This document shows positions 23,926-36,146 of a DNA stretch of 64,000 nucleotides, piece by piece. Position 1 is the first letter of the stretch. Every line of letters starts with the position of its first letter. This DNA is from Sambucus nigra (taxonomy: Eukaryota; Streptophyta; Magnoliopsida; Dipsacales; Adoxaceae): positions 338,959,504-339,023,503 of the forward strand of contig OX422211.1 in the NCBI GenBank assembly GCA_949130495.1, read 5' to 3'. A model generated the notes under the pieces. That model saw nothing but the letters and a program-made list of their open reading frames with translations, ran no database searches and was not told the DNA's origin. The position numbers were made by a program, and so were the translations under genes.

Positions 23926-24960
23926 ATAACTCACATATAATAATTATATTTATGGTTTCATGCCTTATAAGGGCATTTCTAGAATATAAATTCTAGTAAT
24001 TGAGATTGTTGATATATTGTGATGACGTGGACATGATTGGATCATGTAACTTTATATGTTCAACAAATGAACATTATAAAGATAACTATAACGATTATAT
24101 TAAAGTTAATATTTATAACTTTTAATTATGGAGACAAATGTATTTGGAGATAGGTTAGATGATTTCACTTAAATACTTCTTTTGGGTTTAAGTTAGAATC
24201 CTCTTACCTAAATTAGAATTGGTTATCCATTTGGAGATCACGTGCATACATTTAGTGCGCGATTTAGATGAGAGGTGAGTTGAATTATCATGGAGAGTTC
24301 GATTCCAACTAAATCATGTAATATTACATTTATAATTATTATGAATTTTAATACACTTGCTATAAAATGTTTTCTTAAACTCGGGCGCTGACCCGTTTAT
24401 ATTTTCCTTCTCCATGTATATATTGTATTACTTCAGGTGTTCCTCCGCAAGGACGCCTTTGATGTTCATCCATTCAGGATTTGTGGAGCTGTGGCAGTAG
24501 CGGACTGTTGCGGCACTTTGCTTTAGTCGATTCCTATCTTTGTATATCTAGTTTAGGATTCAGTTGTATTGAGTTAGTATTCAAGTGTTGTAGATTAACA
24601 CTTCCATATTTCATTTCTCAAATTATTGTATTGTCTGTTACCCGACAGCATATTCGGGTATTTCATTGTTGAGATTTGTTGTACAATGTATTGTACTCTT
24701 TCATATTATTGGAGCATGCACTTTTCACTTATCATAGTTAAATGTATAGTGTTGGTTATGCGCACTATTGGTTTTGTTGTTGTTGTTGTTATCATGAAAG
24801 TTTTAAATTTTTTTTGGCAATTCGCACTTAATGATTTCGGGTAGTTAGCCTTATATTATAGTGTTTAGTAGTTGATGTTGAGACTGTGCCATCTGAGATA
24901 CCTGGTTTATTATAGTATAGGGCTGGCCACCCGTTATTATTTAGAGCGAGTTGTCACAGG

Positions 24961-24975
24961 TGGTATCAGAGCATC
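24961..24975 (+). promoter_or_regulatory. Primer-binding site of element G
   Basis: TGGTATCAGAGCATC begins two bases after LTR1. It is intact and matches the initiator-methionine tRNA complement. Confidence 0.9.
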
Positions 24976-25135
24976 AGGTTCTAGTGTCTTTAGGATATGT
25001 GTGCGTTATTATGATCTTCCGTAAGCGTTCTTGATGTAGAGCCTTATTATTAGGATGATTACATTCATACGTCCATATCTTTCTGTGATTCAAAAATATT
25101 CGAAAGGCGTTCTGATACAATTGTTCTTGTTTCAG

Positions 25136-26014
25136 ATGCCACCGAAGGGAGGTCGTTCAGCCAGGGCAAATAAAGGGAATGTGCTACCCCAAATGCCTCA
25201 AAGAAACATGACTACGGATGATGTTGCCAATATAGTGGCACAAGCAGTAACTGCTGCCGTTTCTACGATAGCTCAGCAATCTGCCGCTCAAGCATCCCCA
25301 CCCCATTTAGGATTGTCTTCATGGGAGAGAGTGAAGGAAGATTTTAGTAAGTGGCATCCTCCCGAGTTTGCAGGGGGAGTTGATGCAGTGGCTGCAAATC
25401 AATGAAAAAATAGTATGCAGAGGCATCTTCGTATGGTTGAGTGTAGTGAGGTGCAGAAATAATTTCTATTCACCTTTAAGTTATCTGGTGCAGCTCTTCA
25501 ATGGTGGGAGTCTGTCACCACATCTGAACAGAGAGATACTTTACCCATAACAGCATTTTAGGAACTTTTTGATCGAAGGTATTTGCCTTCCCCGACTCAA
25601 AATATAAAGATTTTTCAAGGAAATAGAATGGTGACGGAATATGAGGAAGATTTTGCTTGATGGGCAAAGTTAGTACCTGATGAGGTAAATACGGAAGAGG
25701 AACGTATATCAAAGTTTGTTCGAGGTTTAGATTGGAAAATCCGACAACATTTGTTAGGGAGTCCTAGGTTAGTGACTTTCATTGAGGTAGTGAATGCGGC
25801 ACTACTAAAGTGTCATGAATATCGCCTTCGTTCACAAGAGGGTAAGAACTTTGGAGATTCGAGTTCGTCAAGTAAGTTTGGCAAAGAGAGTGCCAGTAAT
25901 GCGAGTGCGCATAAAGGATTTGCGGGTAAGTGTTTCTTTTGTAAAGAAATAGGTCATAAAAAGAGAGATTGTCCTCAAAGAGGTAAAGGATCGCAATTTG
26001 ATGAAATTTTGTAA
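25136..26014 (+). pseudogene. Gypsy gag of element G, closed by four stops
   Basis: From ATG 25136 one frame continues to TAA at 26012 with stops at 25403, 25460, 25559 and 25658 and no frameshift. The N-terminus is basic (MPPKGGRSARANKG). The central Retrotrans_gag domain shows WHPPEFAGGVDAVAA, FKLSGAALQWWESV, ELFDRRYLP and RISKFVRGLDWKIRQ blocks. A perfect C-x2-C-x4-H-x4-C knuckle CFFCKEIGHKKRDC lies at 25931-25972. The family forms virus-like particles and binds element RNA. The type matches chromovirus-like gypsy elements. No protease or pol follows. Confidence 0.88.
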
Positions 26015-27179
26015 GTGCAACCCCTATAACAGATTCGAGGTCTCTTTAGACCGGGGGACTACGTTTGGGAGCCCATTGATGAGAATGGGCAATCGGACTA
26101 GGGATGGGTAATGAAAGTTAATTTTTTTCCTTTATAAACAGGATAATTACTAAAAATGAGTTTTGGGGATATCGTATGTAAGATATTTGTGAAAGGGTAG
26201 AAATATATCCCTATTATGTATATAATGATCCTAAAGGGGGAATTTTGAGCAAGATAGGCTCCTATTCTTTTATTTTGTAAAAAGGATAGATAATTTTGCG
26301 AGGTGCTCAAAAAGAGCTTAAAACCTTATGGTAAATGTAAGTGTGGTTATGGTGATAAGTAGTAATGATAAAGCTACTTCTTTTTATATAGTCATGATAG
26401 ACTGTTATGATTGTTGTATTCCAGATATGGATTTGCCTTATAAATGGCAATATATTGAAATGATGTAAGATGTTGTTTATGTTTGAAAGTTGAGATTGTG
26501 GTTTGATGGGACGCAGGTAAAATTTTAGCTCATGGGTATGATAATATTTGTGACCTACATGTTGTATAGATGATGATATAAAAAGACCTTGTGTTGGACA
26601 TAAGGCATTTCATACTATATTATAATATATAAGCCGTTTTCAAAATAAAACTTTTATCGGCCTTCGGGCCCTTTCAAAATAAATTTTCACCTAAAATATT
26701 TTCAAACTCTAGTCTGGATTTAACAAACTCTCAATCCCCGACGTTGCCACACAGTAGTGTATTGGGAGGGTTCCTTGTTTGGATTTCGCTTTTGCGAGAC
26801 GTCCCCCGCACGAAATTGGCGATTGTCAGGAATTGAGAGGAGTTATTTCTTTGGACCATTCAAATTTTTCTCTATTAAAATTTTAGTATTATTCATATTG
26901 TTGGAAATGTGGAACTTTCGAGGCAACTAAAGCCTCATTATGATGGTTGTGAGCATAAAGCTCAATTATAAAGGGTGTATGGGCGCCCTTGTTGTGGAAA
27001 TTGGTTTTATATAACTCTTAATCAACTTAAAAGTAAAATAAATTTAAAATGAACTCGCCGTGGGAGGTTAGAAGTTTGGAGATAGGATTTGTAAGTATGG
27101 GTAGATTAGAAGTAGTTGAGCTTTGGAGAATTAGGCTTAGTTAAATTTCGAGGATGAAATTCTTGTAAGTGGGGAAGTT
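26015..27179 (+). other. Non-coding internal region of element G
   Basis: The 1.17 kb between gag and LTR2 lacks protease, RT and integrase, so pol has been deleted. 26740-26830 contains a single diverged copy of the LTR G-tract/hairpin module, and 26938-27179 repeats 21140-21381. Confidence 0.75.
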
Positions 27180-30100
27180 TGTAACAACCCGAGGTCTTGG
27201 AGACGAATATTTATTTATTTTGGGAAAAATAAATATTATTTTATTTAAAGAATAATTAAATTGGCAATTAAGGTCAAATTTGGAGTTGTTAGAAAGAGTG
27301 TCGAATGGCAATTCTGAGGGTACCATTGTTTCCGGAAGGGTCGAGAAAGTCGAAATGACTGTACTTGGGGTATATGTAGATTCCGAAATAATTTAGGATC
27401 GTTTGACTCGAATTAAAGTTACCGGGTCATTTAAAGTGTGTATTATCATTTAAAGATGTGTATCTTGTGGGATAAGGCTTAAAAGCCACGTGAGAAGTCA
27501 TTCTAACTTAAGAGAAAGAGGAAAACCCTAGAAAGAAAGAGAGAAGAAGAAAGAAGAAGAGAAAGAAGGAGAAAAGGGAGAGAAAGTGGAGATTTCCGGT
27601 TTCCACGCGATCTCAAGGCGGATTCAGACCCTACGAACCCGAGGCAAGTGATTATACTTGCTAAATAATTGTTGTGTACCAATTATTGCATGATTTGTGG
27701 ATTGAATTTTGGGTTTTAGGTTTAATTTGATAAAAACCTAACTTTTGGGAAAAACCTTAGATTTGTAGTGTATAAAATGGATTTAAGGTTAGAAATTAGT
27801 TAATAAGTATTCTAGAATGAATATTAATGTTATGAATATGGTTGGATTGAAGATTTGTGGTTGAATGTAATTATATTGGGGTTTTTGAGAAGTTGGAGTT
27901 GTGTAAAAATGGAGTTGGCCGTGATACCTGTTAGGGACGGTCGACCGCGTACAGAGGGCCGGTCGACCGTGCCTCCAGAATTGGGCACACTGTCTTCGAT
28001 TATAGGTAAAATTACCGCGGTTTGGGCACCGGTCGACCGGTCCCCTGTTTTGGGTTCAAGTTTGAGAATTTAAGTTATCCCCTTCTTCTTTGGGTTTGTA
28101 TGAATGGACTTCCATAATCAGAGTATCATAAAGGATTAAGTGATTATATAAGGGGATTATAGACCTTAGAATCATAAGATGATATGTGAGGCAAATTGAT
28201 AAATAAATGTCTAAATGAAAATGTCGGGGAGTATTAGTGATTGATTTTGGATAAGTGAGAATCTAAAAGAGTATATCAATTTAGTGAAAAATCCTCCAAG
28301 TATCGAAGTTAGTATTTGAGGAATACCGATGGGAGATTTTGGGTATTTTTCTAAGTGGGTAAGCCCACTTTTATTTGGGATTTTATTTGATGATAATAAC
28401 AATTTCACGATCGGAGAGTGAGAATAACTTAGAGATACTGGATCTTAGGATCCAATCCCAAATGGGATAACTTTTAAGGTTCATAAAATAAATTGAACTA
28501 TATTATGGATGGAGAATCGCGTATGCAAATTGAGGTTTATAAGGATCTAGAATATCCTTAACTTGAATTGACTTTTGAGGCAATTCATTATTAGAAGCGT
28601 CATGTGAGCTTCAAGTGAGTATTAGTATAGCATATACTAAGTGGGGTTATTGTGCGAGAATACGGTTAGTGTATCAAAAGAGAGAGATATACTAAATAAT
28701 GATATTAATCTTTTGCGCCTAAGGGCGTATAATGAATATGAAATGATGTGCAGGTATACCTTATATAATGGTATATCTTTATTATGTGGGATGTATGTAT
28801 ACCTTATATGATGGTGTATATACATGTTAAGCATACCCCTTCCTTGCTATCATTGGGAAGTTTCGTGCGTAGAGGGTGAGCATTCTGAATAGAAAAGTAG
28901 GATGTGGATATTCCTCAGGTCATAGTCGTCCATGGTGGTCAGCAAATGACATTTATATATATACATTATTTATTTTGGGGGTGAGAGGTCGTGGGTATGT
29001 GTCGCTCTCACTTGCCGGTTAGGAGCTATGACCGCTTCCCGGACGTTGTGTGCGTGAGTTGATCATGAGGTGGGTGTTGTTGAACCCCACCAGGTGGACC
29101 CAATTTTCTACATATATGGGCTGCTGGAAGATGATAGCATGTGAGCCTGCGTCCTTCGAGTTATAGCTCGGTTGGATGGTTATTATTTCTTGTGTTTGTA
29201 TTTGGGTGTCAAGGGCATAATGGACCTCAATGACCTACATTGGTAAGATTAGTGTATCGGGGGGGTTCCTTGTTTGGATTTCGCCTCGACGAGACGTCCC
29301 ACGCACGAACCGCAGTGTAATGTTGGAACTTGGGGATAAGTTTAGTCCTTAATGCTCATAATTAATTATATATATATCACCTATCCCGACAATCGACAGT
29401 GCCAGGAGTAGTGTAACGGGGGGGTTCCTTGTTTGGATTTCGCTTCGGCGAGACGTCCCACGAATGAAACGCTGTGTACTGTTGAGAATTGGGAATATTA
29501 ATTAATTAAAATTGGGTAATAATCATTTAGGTTACATGCATCTTGCATTGAGGGCATAATGAGCCCCGAGGACCGATACGGTCAGGAATAGTGTAACGGG
29601 GGGGGGGGGGGGTTCCTTGTTTGGATTTCACTTCGGCGAGACGTCCCACGCACGAAACGCAGCGCCGTGTTGAGAATCGGGAGGAGTTTAGTCCTTAACT
29701 CTTGATGCTAATAACTCACATATAATAATTATATTTATGGTTTCATACCTCATAAGGGCATTTCTAGAATATAAATTCTAGTAATTGAGATTGTTGATAT
29801 ATTGTGATGATGTGGACATGATTGGATCATGTAACTTTATATGTTCAACAAATGAACATTATAAAGATAACTATAACGATTATATTAAAGTTAATATTTA
29901 TAACTTTTAATTATGGAAACAAATGTATTGGGAGATAGGTTATATGATTTCACTTAAATACTTCTTTTGGGTTTAAGTTAGAATCCTCTTACCTAAATTA
30001 GAATCGGTTATCCATTTGGAGATCACGTGCATACGTTTAGTGTGCGATTTAGATGAGAGGTGAGTTGAATTATCATGGAGAGTTCGATTCCAACTAAATC

Positions 30101-30740
30101 ATGTAATAATGAATTTATAATTATTATGCATTTTAATACACTTGCTATAAAATGTTTTCTTAAACTCGGGCGCTGACCCGTTTATATTTTCCTTCTCCAT
30201 GTATATATTGTATTACTTCAGGTGTTCCTCCGCAAGGAAGCCTTTGATGTTCATCCATTCAGGATTCGTGGAGCTGTGGCAGTAGCGGACTGTTGCGGCA
30301 CTTTGCTTTAGTCGATTCCTATATTTGTATATCTAGTTTAGGATTCAGTTGTATTGAGTTAGTATTCAAGTGTTGTAGATTAACACTTCCATATTTCATT
30401 TCTCAAATTATTGTATTGTCTGTTACCCAACAGCATATTCGGGAATTTCATTGTTGAGATTTGCTGTACAATGTATTGTACTCTTTCATATTATTGGAGC
30501 ATGCACTTTTCACTTATCATAGTTAGATGTATAGTGTTGGTTATGCGCACTATTGGTTTTGTTGTTGTTTTTATCATGAAAGTTTTAATTTTTTTTTGGC
30601 AATTCGCACTTAATGATTTCGGGTAGTTAGCCTTATATTATAGTGTTTAGTAGTTGATGTTGAGACTGTGCCATCTGAGATATTTGGTTTATTATAGTAT
30701 AGGGCTGGCCACCCGTTATTATTTCTAGCGGGTTGTCACA
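27180..30740 (+). repeat. Element G LTR2 (3561 bp)
   Basis: It starts TGTAACAACCC, ends GTTGTCACA and is nearly identical to LTR1, with scattered substitutions and different G-run lengths. The next five bases, GGTGC, correspond to GGTTC at 16375-16379 of the element A LTR and are probably the surviving target duplication copy. Confidence 0.93.
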
Positions 30741-30745
30741 GGTGC

Positions 30746-31068
30746 TTAATTTGAGTTTGGGTGAAATTGAAATTAATTCACTTCAAAGATAATTTAACTT
30801 GGTAAAATTTGGTTTGACCTAATTTGAAAAAATGGATTAATCTTATTAGGCAAATTTTAGGACTTGAATTGAATTATTTGGTTTAAGTGAAAAATCCATT
30901 TGTTTTTTAATTTATTCACTTTGTGTTTAGTTTAATTTTAATTTGAAATAAATTAAAATTTGTTGTAAGTTGTTTATGTGTTTGAACCATCTTTATTCCG
31001 CACTTAAAAGGAAATTATAGTTAATTTTAAAAGAATATTTAAAACTGGGGGGGTCTACGTTTCTCTCA
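30746..31068 (+). repeat. Element A 3' LTR, right piece
   Basis: It aligns with 16380-16701, from TTAATTTGAGTTTGGGTG to the end CGTTTCTCTCA. The target duplication TTATC follows immediately. Confidence 0.93.
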
Positions 31069-31073
31069 TTATC

Positions 31074-32296
31074 TTTTTAACCTAAAGTATACATCGGTTA
31101 TTATGGATAAAACAAATAAACCAGCAGCACAACATGTCGATGTACGAGCAAAACTCGTAACGGGAAAAATCCTCGAACGACCTTGCCAAATAGTTCACTA
31201 TGATAAGCTTTTACAAAGACTAGACAATATACTGACTCAAAGACTCATCTCTCTCATAATACTTGACGCTCTTTAATCTTCAACCTCTCATCCACAGTGC
31301 AACGTAGGATTCCACCTTCATAAAATAATATAACACGCGAATCCACACACACCTCAATATCCACCGATGAGGCTCAACAACCGTCTGTAGAATCGAAACA
31401 CAGAACACCTCTTCTTCACCATAACATACCAAATCACAAGTATGGATTCCACCACACAAAACTTCTTCTCTCAAAATGAAGAGAAAATAAACTTTCGTAC
31501 ATAACACAAAGGCCTCAAACCATATGAATATGGAAATTTGAATCTTTAACACAATGGGTGAAATAAGGGTTTCAAAACTTTGGTAAACATATAAGAATTT
31601 TATTTTCACCAAAGTTCTTAAAAAATATGAGTCCAACATGTCTATTTATAAGAAAGGAAGATTTTTAAGGTGGCGAACTCGTTCAAACGAAAACCTATAG
31701 TTCTCTCGAATGAAAGGCTTACTTTGTTCTAATGAATGATAGGGTCGTTCGATATAATAAGTTTTTTTGTTCCAACAAACTTCCAATGAGCTTCCAGCAG
31801 GTGCCCTTCTATTTGACATTAAGTGCCCATTTAATGTTCGTTAGATGTACGTTCTAACAAGGTTCTGAATATCGTTCCAATGAGAACTCAACCTCTTTTT
31901 AACGACGTATGTATCTCGTTCGCGATCTCAATCTTATTCTGATGAAGTCTCAATTTTATTCTAACGAACTTAAAACCAAAAAAAAATATTTTCTTCAAAA
32001 TTATTTAAAAAATTGTTCCAAACGTTTTTGTGTAAAAATAAACACCTAAAATAAATACACAAGGATCGTATTTAATGCATCCATATATGCGATATCCTCG
32101 ATAAATGCAAAGACATACATGGCATGAAACACGACACGATGTATGTCCAACTTTGAAGCTTGGACACTACGACTTCATCAAACATGTCACAGGCTTACGA
32201 GATCGACAGTACAAAGCGTAAACTATAACTAAAATATTTTGTTCAGAAATATGCCATTTACAAATAAATTTACTCGATTGGATATTTGTCCTTATA
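31074..32296 (-). repeat. Element B 3' LTR, right piece
   Basis: It continues from 15121 and matches 36301-37511. In sense it begins TATAAGGACA, with the expected TG altered to TA. A 119-codon frame (31280-31639) lies wholly in the LTR and is not a gene. Decayed CGTTCGAACGA palindromes occupy 31680-31985. Confidence 0.85.
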
Positions 32297-34250
32297 AATC
32301 TCCCACTTTGGCTATCCGGGACAAAACGAAAATAAAAATCCTATGGGACGTCAAGCTCTCTAAAACGATTCAATCGCCAACCCCAAAAGGAAAAAACTAA
32401 CTTGGATAAATCATAAACTTTAAATAACTTTTCCCTCTTGAAAACTTTATCGCATGTTGTAATCCTGCACACTTAAACACACATTCAAATGCAAAAAGAA
32501 TATAACAAGTATAAAATATGTATACGAATAAATTTGAACTGTGTTTTACAATCTCAACCTAGGTAATATATCTCCCCTAAGATCAAGAATCCTAATCATG
32601 AAATTCAAGATACCATTTCTCTCCCTTTTTGTTTAGGGATAGACAAAGTAAGAATGCATAAAACTATTTCTCCCCCATAAACAAAATCTCACCCTAAATA
32701 TGCAAAAATGTAATAACAAGAGAAATTACAGAAGAAGTATTAATATCATGCAACAGTGTGAAGTGTAACAAATAAACAACATAGTAACGCAAGCATAAAT
32801 AATCCACATAATGATCAAAATAATATCAATATCGATGCAATTCAGACACAAATATGAATAAGCAATGAACTATGATACCAATTTGAAATTTAAAATTTCA
32901 ATGAACATAATGTAAGATACCAATATGGACATATAACATGACAAAAATAATCCTAAGATAAAGCATATGAAAATCATGGATTAAATGCACACCGCAAATA
33001 GTCAAAACAAACGATACGTTATATATCAATATGCAAAAGATAGACTAATGACAACCCAACACGTATATATAGATTTACACAACCATAAAAACTCGACACA
33101 AACACATAAGCTTTACAAACTAGCATAGTATCGATGAGTCTAAACATGTGGGATGGAATGAATGGGTATGAACTGGATACAAATGAATTATGACCCAATC
33201 ATTTAAATACGTCCAATGAGTTCTATTTTATTGCAAAGCTTTATTAAGCTAAGATTTAGCTTCAAGTGACAAGATAAAGTCAAATTTATGAATAAACAAG
33301 AACAATGCACATAAGTTTAGAATATTGATGATTCCACAAATCAATAGCATCATGACAAAATAAGCATAACTAGGATTCATTGTGAAAACCCGTTGATCTT
33401 CAACTATAAACCCTCAAAAGATAAACATATATCATATTTTTTTTTCTCAATTATTTTGAAGCTATCACTCTTGAAAATCAAATAAACTAAACGTGTTGGC
33501 TTTAGGATTTCTTTTTGTTTTTATTGTCTTTGATCTTTTCATTAAGCTCTTGCCAATGGTGGCTTTCCCGCTTAGGATATTTTCTCCTTATACAACCCTT
33601 TCTCGTGCATCTCATACATATATATACAAATCAAACAATCTCACTAACAATGGTTCTTACATGCACAAATTCCCCATAGTCACAAAATATGTAGATGACA
33701 AAATTGATGGGAGAACATATCATAAAGCTCAAATATAACATGTGAAGTTAAAATTCAAAATATCTCGTGCATGTGTGTACGGAGGCATATACAAAATGAA
33801 TCCATTAAGAGAATCAAAGTTGAAACAACTCCATGCAATCATAATTAAAAACAATCTGGGCATTGACAATCATAACCAAATGTCCTAGTCACATAGAAAA
33901 CATATAATGACTTGAATTTAAACACACCAATATGCCACAAAAAATGTGTAAAACTAAAATATACAAAGTCAAAAATATTTTTTAGTTTTATAATTTTAAA
34001 AAAAATATCTATTTGAAAACAAACTAACTCAAAAGACAAAAAAATCTTTTTGTATTTTTCAATATGACTCAATAAATGAAAAATTAAAATACAAAAGAAT
34101 CAAACAACATACAACTAGAAAACATATATATCATGAAGCTCATAAGCTAGTGTATGAAAATATGCGAACACATTCAAGCATTATATATAGTATGGGAAGT
34201 ATCATTTGCAGGCAAATGAGAATCAACAAGTCAAATATGTAAATCCTCCA
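32297..34250 (-). other. Non-coding internal region of element B
   Basis: As in element A, DNA between the gag region and the 3' LTR has no pol signature. In sense it starts after the decayed second zinc knuckle. TTTCTCCC-type pyrimidine tracts (32618 and 32669) mirror the purine tracts of A. Confidence 0.65.
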
Positions 34251-34259
34251 AATCCGATT

Positions 34260-36119
34260 TCCTAACCCACATAGGTGTAATGTGATGCTCTCGGGTTTTG
34301 GGAACCTTGGTGACTATATTCTTAACTTTCTAGGACCATTTTTAAGATCATAGCCAAAATGCCTAATGTGATCTTTCCTACCACAATGTGAGAAAGTGTA
34401 GACACGACGAGGGGTGCTACCTAAGGGTTGACCTTTACAAACGTTCCTAGGAACGATTGACTCTTCAAACATATGATCTTGGCTCAGGTAGCAGAAGCCT
34501 TTTGATTATCGAAGCCAATACCACACTTTTTGTCTTTAATTTGGACGGTGACTAACATCTTATCTAAATTTCCCGACCTAGATTCCAAATAAAATTTGAC
34601 ATGACTCGAGTCTCTTATTTTCTTTTCTAGCTCAACTATATAAGACTCAAGTAAATGCCTAGAATCCTCAAACTCAAGAAGCTCCTTCTTTATAAACTCT
34701 GTCAAACCACGAAGTCTATCTCTCTCACCCTCAATATACTCTAGCTTATCTCGAAGAGTCTTCTCATGTGCCCTAAGATCCTCCGTCAAAACACTATTAT
34801 TCTTCCCTATGACATGCTCTTTCAACTTAGCTTCCAACTTCAAGTTAACCTTCTATATTTTCAATGTTTCTATATACAACTCACGAAAGGTACATTGGAG
34901 TTCACTCTCCTCCTCCTCTTCTTCTTCCTCAATCTCTTATCCACTGTTTCTACCATCACTCACTTGAATTTAAAAACGATGGCCTCGAAAGTGTAATGTT
35001 GAGAAATATCTTTATGGGAAGAATTCTAGTCTAGGATCACATGACTCTCCATGAACGCGGTATAGTTGCGCTCAATGGGGGAGTCAGATCCCTCTTTGGA
35101 CCACTATCACTAAGGGTGGCATTGTATGCTTTCAGTTTCTTTCCCTCCTCCCACAATTTAATGGGCACTTAGCTACCATATGTCCATAACCCTAACAATC
35201 AAAACATCTTTCTGACTCATCCCTCTTAAAGTTAACATTACTATTTTTAAGGAAGTGATCGGCCTTATTATATATGTTTTTCTCAAACCTTTTTGCATCT
35301 TTCGATTACTTTGAAACTTGAGAAATTTCTTAAATTTCTTTGCTAACACGGCCATATCTTCGGACTCGATGTTAGACTCATAATCCAAAATATGTGTTTC
35401 CCCCTTCTAGGCTTTTAAATCAATGCCCTTGTCTTTCTTCTTCTCAATTTTGGAGGAAAATATGTCAAGCTCATAAGTTTGTAAGTCACCTACATGCTCT
35501 TCAAGTTTCATAGTATCTAAAGTACCCAAGGAATTCAAAATCGTATTTTTTGAATTAAATCTTTCAAGCAAAGACCTTAAGATTTTCTTAATTACTCAAT
35601 TTTTGGGTATCTTCTCTCCTAAGTTAAAAGACGAGTTAATTATGTCAAACAGTCTAACAAAAACTCATCAAAGGCCTTACTCTCCAAAATATTAATCGTT
35701 TTAAACTGAGTGGTGAGATTTTGGATCTTGGAAGACTTAACAACGCTAATTCTTTCATGGGTGAATTGTAGTATGTCCTAAGCCTCTTTAGACATCTCAC
35801 AAGTCATAATACAGCGGAACGCCTCCGGGGTGACAAAATAAAATAGAGCATTTAAACCTTAAGAATTATAATCAGCTAACATATGCTCTACCTCACTCCA
35901 TGATTTTATGAGTTTGTGTATCCTATTCTCTCCAACTAAGGTATTAGGTGGATTGTAACCATTAAGTACCTCTTGTCATACCCGCTCATCTACAGCCTTA
36001 GGTGCTGGATTCATATGCTTTTTCTAGTATACGCAGTTCGACCCATCAAACATTGGGGCTCGAAGACCATCAAATCCATCGAAATTCATGCCTAACAACG
36101 CGTGATCTAAATATGACAT
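34260..36119 (-). pseudogene. Element B gag polyprotein remnant
   Basis: The start ATG is at 36119, just after the primer-binding site, and reads MSYLDHALLGMNFDGF. Blocks match element A: WSEVEHMLADYNS, SKIQNLTTQF, a first knuckle keeping C-x2-C-x4-H-x4-C with a stop inside it (about 35215-35165), the coiled coil (34843-34500, LEYIEGERDRL) and a decayed second knuckle near 34410-34370, where two Cys are Ser and Gly. Frameshifts and stops are more frequent than in A, consistent with an older insertion. The TGA at 35598-35596 is at the same codon as 17253 in A. Confidence 0.83.
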
Positions 36120-36130
36120 ACTAGTATTCT

Positions 36131-36144
36131 AGCTCTTATAACAA
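36131..36144 (-). promoter_or_regulatory. Primer-binding site of element B, decayed
   Basis: On the minus strand TTGTTATAAGAGCT is a two-base variant of TTGGTATCAGAGCT and starts just after the LTR end at 36147. Confidence 0.65.
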
Positions 36145-36146
36145 TT

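Larger units (their letters stand above)
21382..24958 (+). repeat. Element G LTR1 (3577 bp)
   Basis: It starts TGTAACAACCC and ends GTTGTCACA, followed by a primer-binding site. It matches 27180-30740 nearly base for base. Contents in order: GA-rich tract (about 21717-21790), three CGGTCGACCG palindromes (22139-22240), three tandem G-tract/hairpin modules (about 23440-23920) and an R-U5 block near 24380 shared with the solo LTR at 9361-12312. Short frames inside it are not genes. Confidence 0.93.
15122..31068 (+). mobile_element. Element A: pol-less copia retrotransposon
   Basis: A has a 5' LTR (15122-16701), primer-binding site, one gag-type frame, 1.9 kb of non-coding DNA, PPT and a 3' LTR in two pieces (20598 to about 21120, and 30746-31068) separated by gypsy derivative G. 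The duplication TTATC flanks it perfectly (15117-15121 and 31069-31073). It has no integrase, RT or RNase H. Its gag is homologous to that of B, so A and B belong to one non-autonomous family. The gag with two zinc knuckles around a coiled coil resembles the SIRE/Maximus copia lineage. Confidence 0.92.

Noticed and set aside
31280..31639. 119-codon minus-strand frame
   Set aside because: It lies within the element B LTR. The corresponding region of the other LTR (36470-36824) is broken into shorter frames.
33493..33738. 81-codon plus-strand frame in the element B internal region
   Set aside because: No recognisable motif, opposite to the element sense strand, and in AT-rich DNA where such lengths occur by chance.
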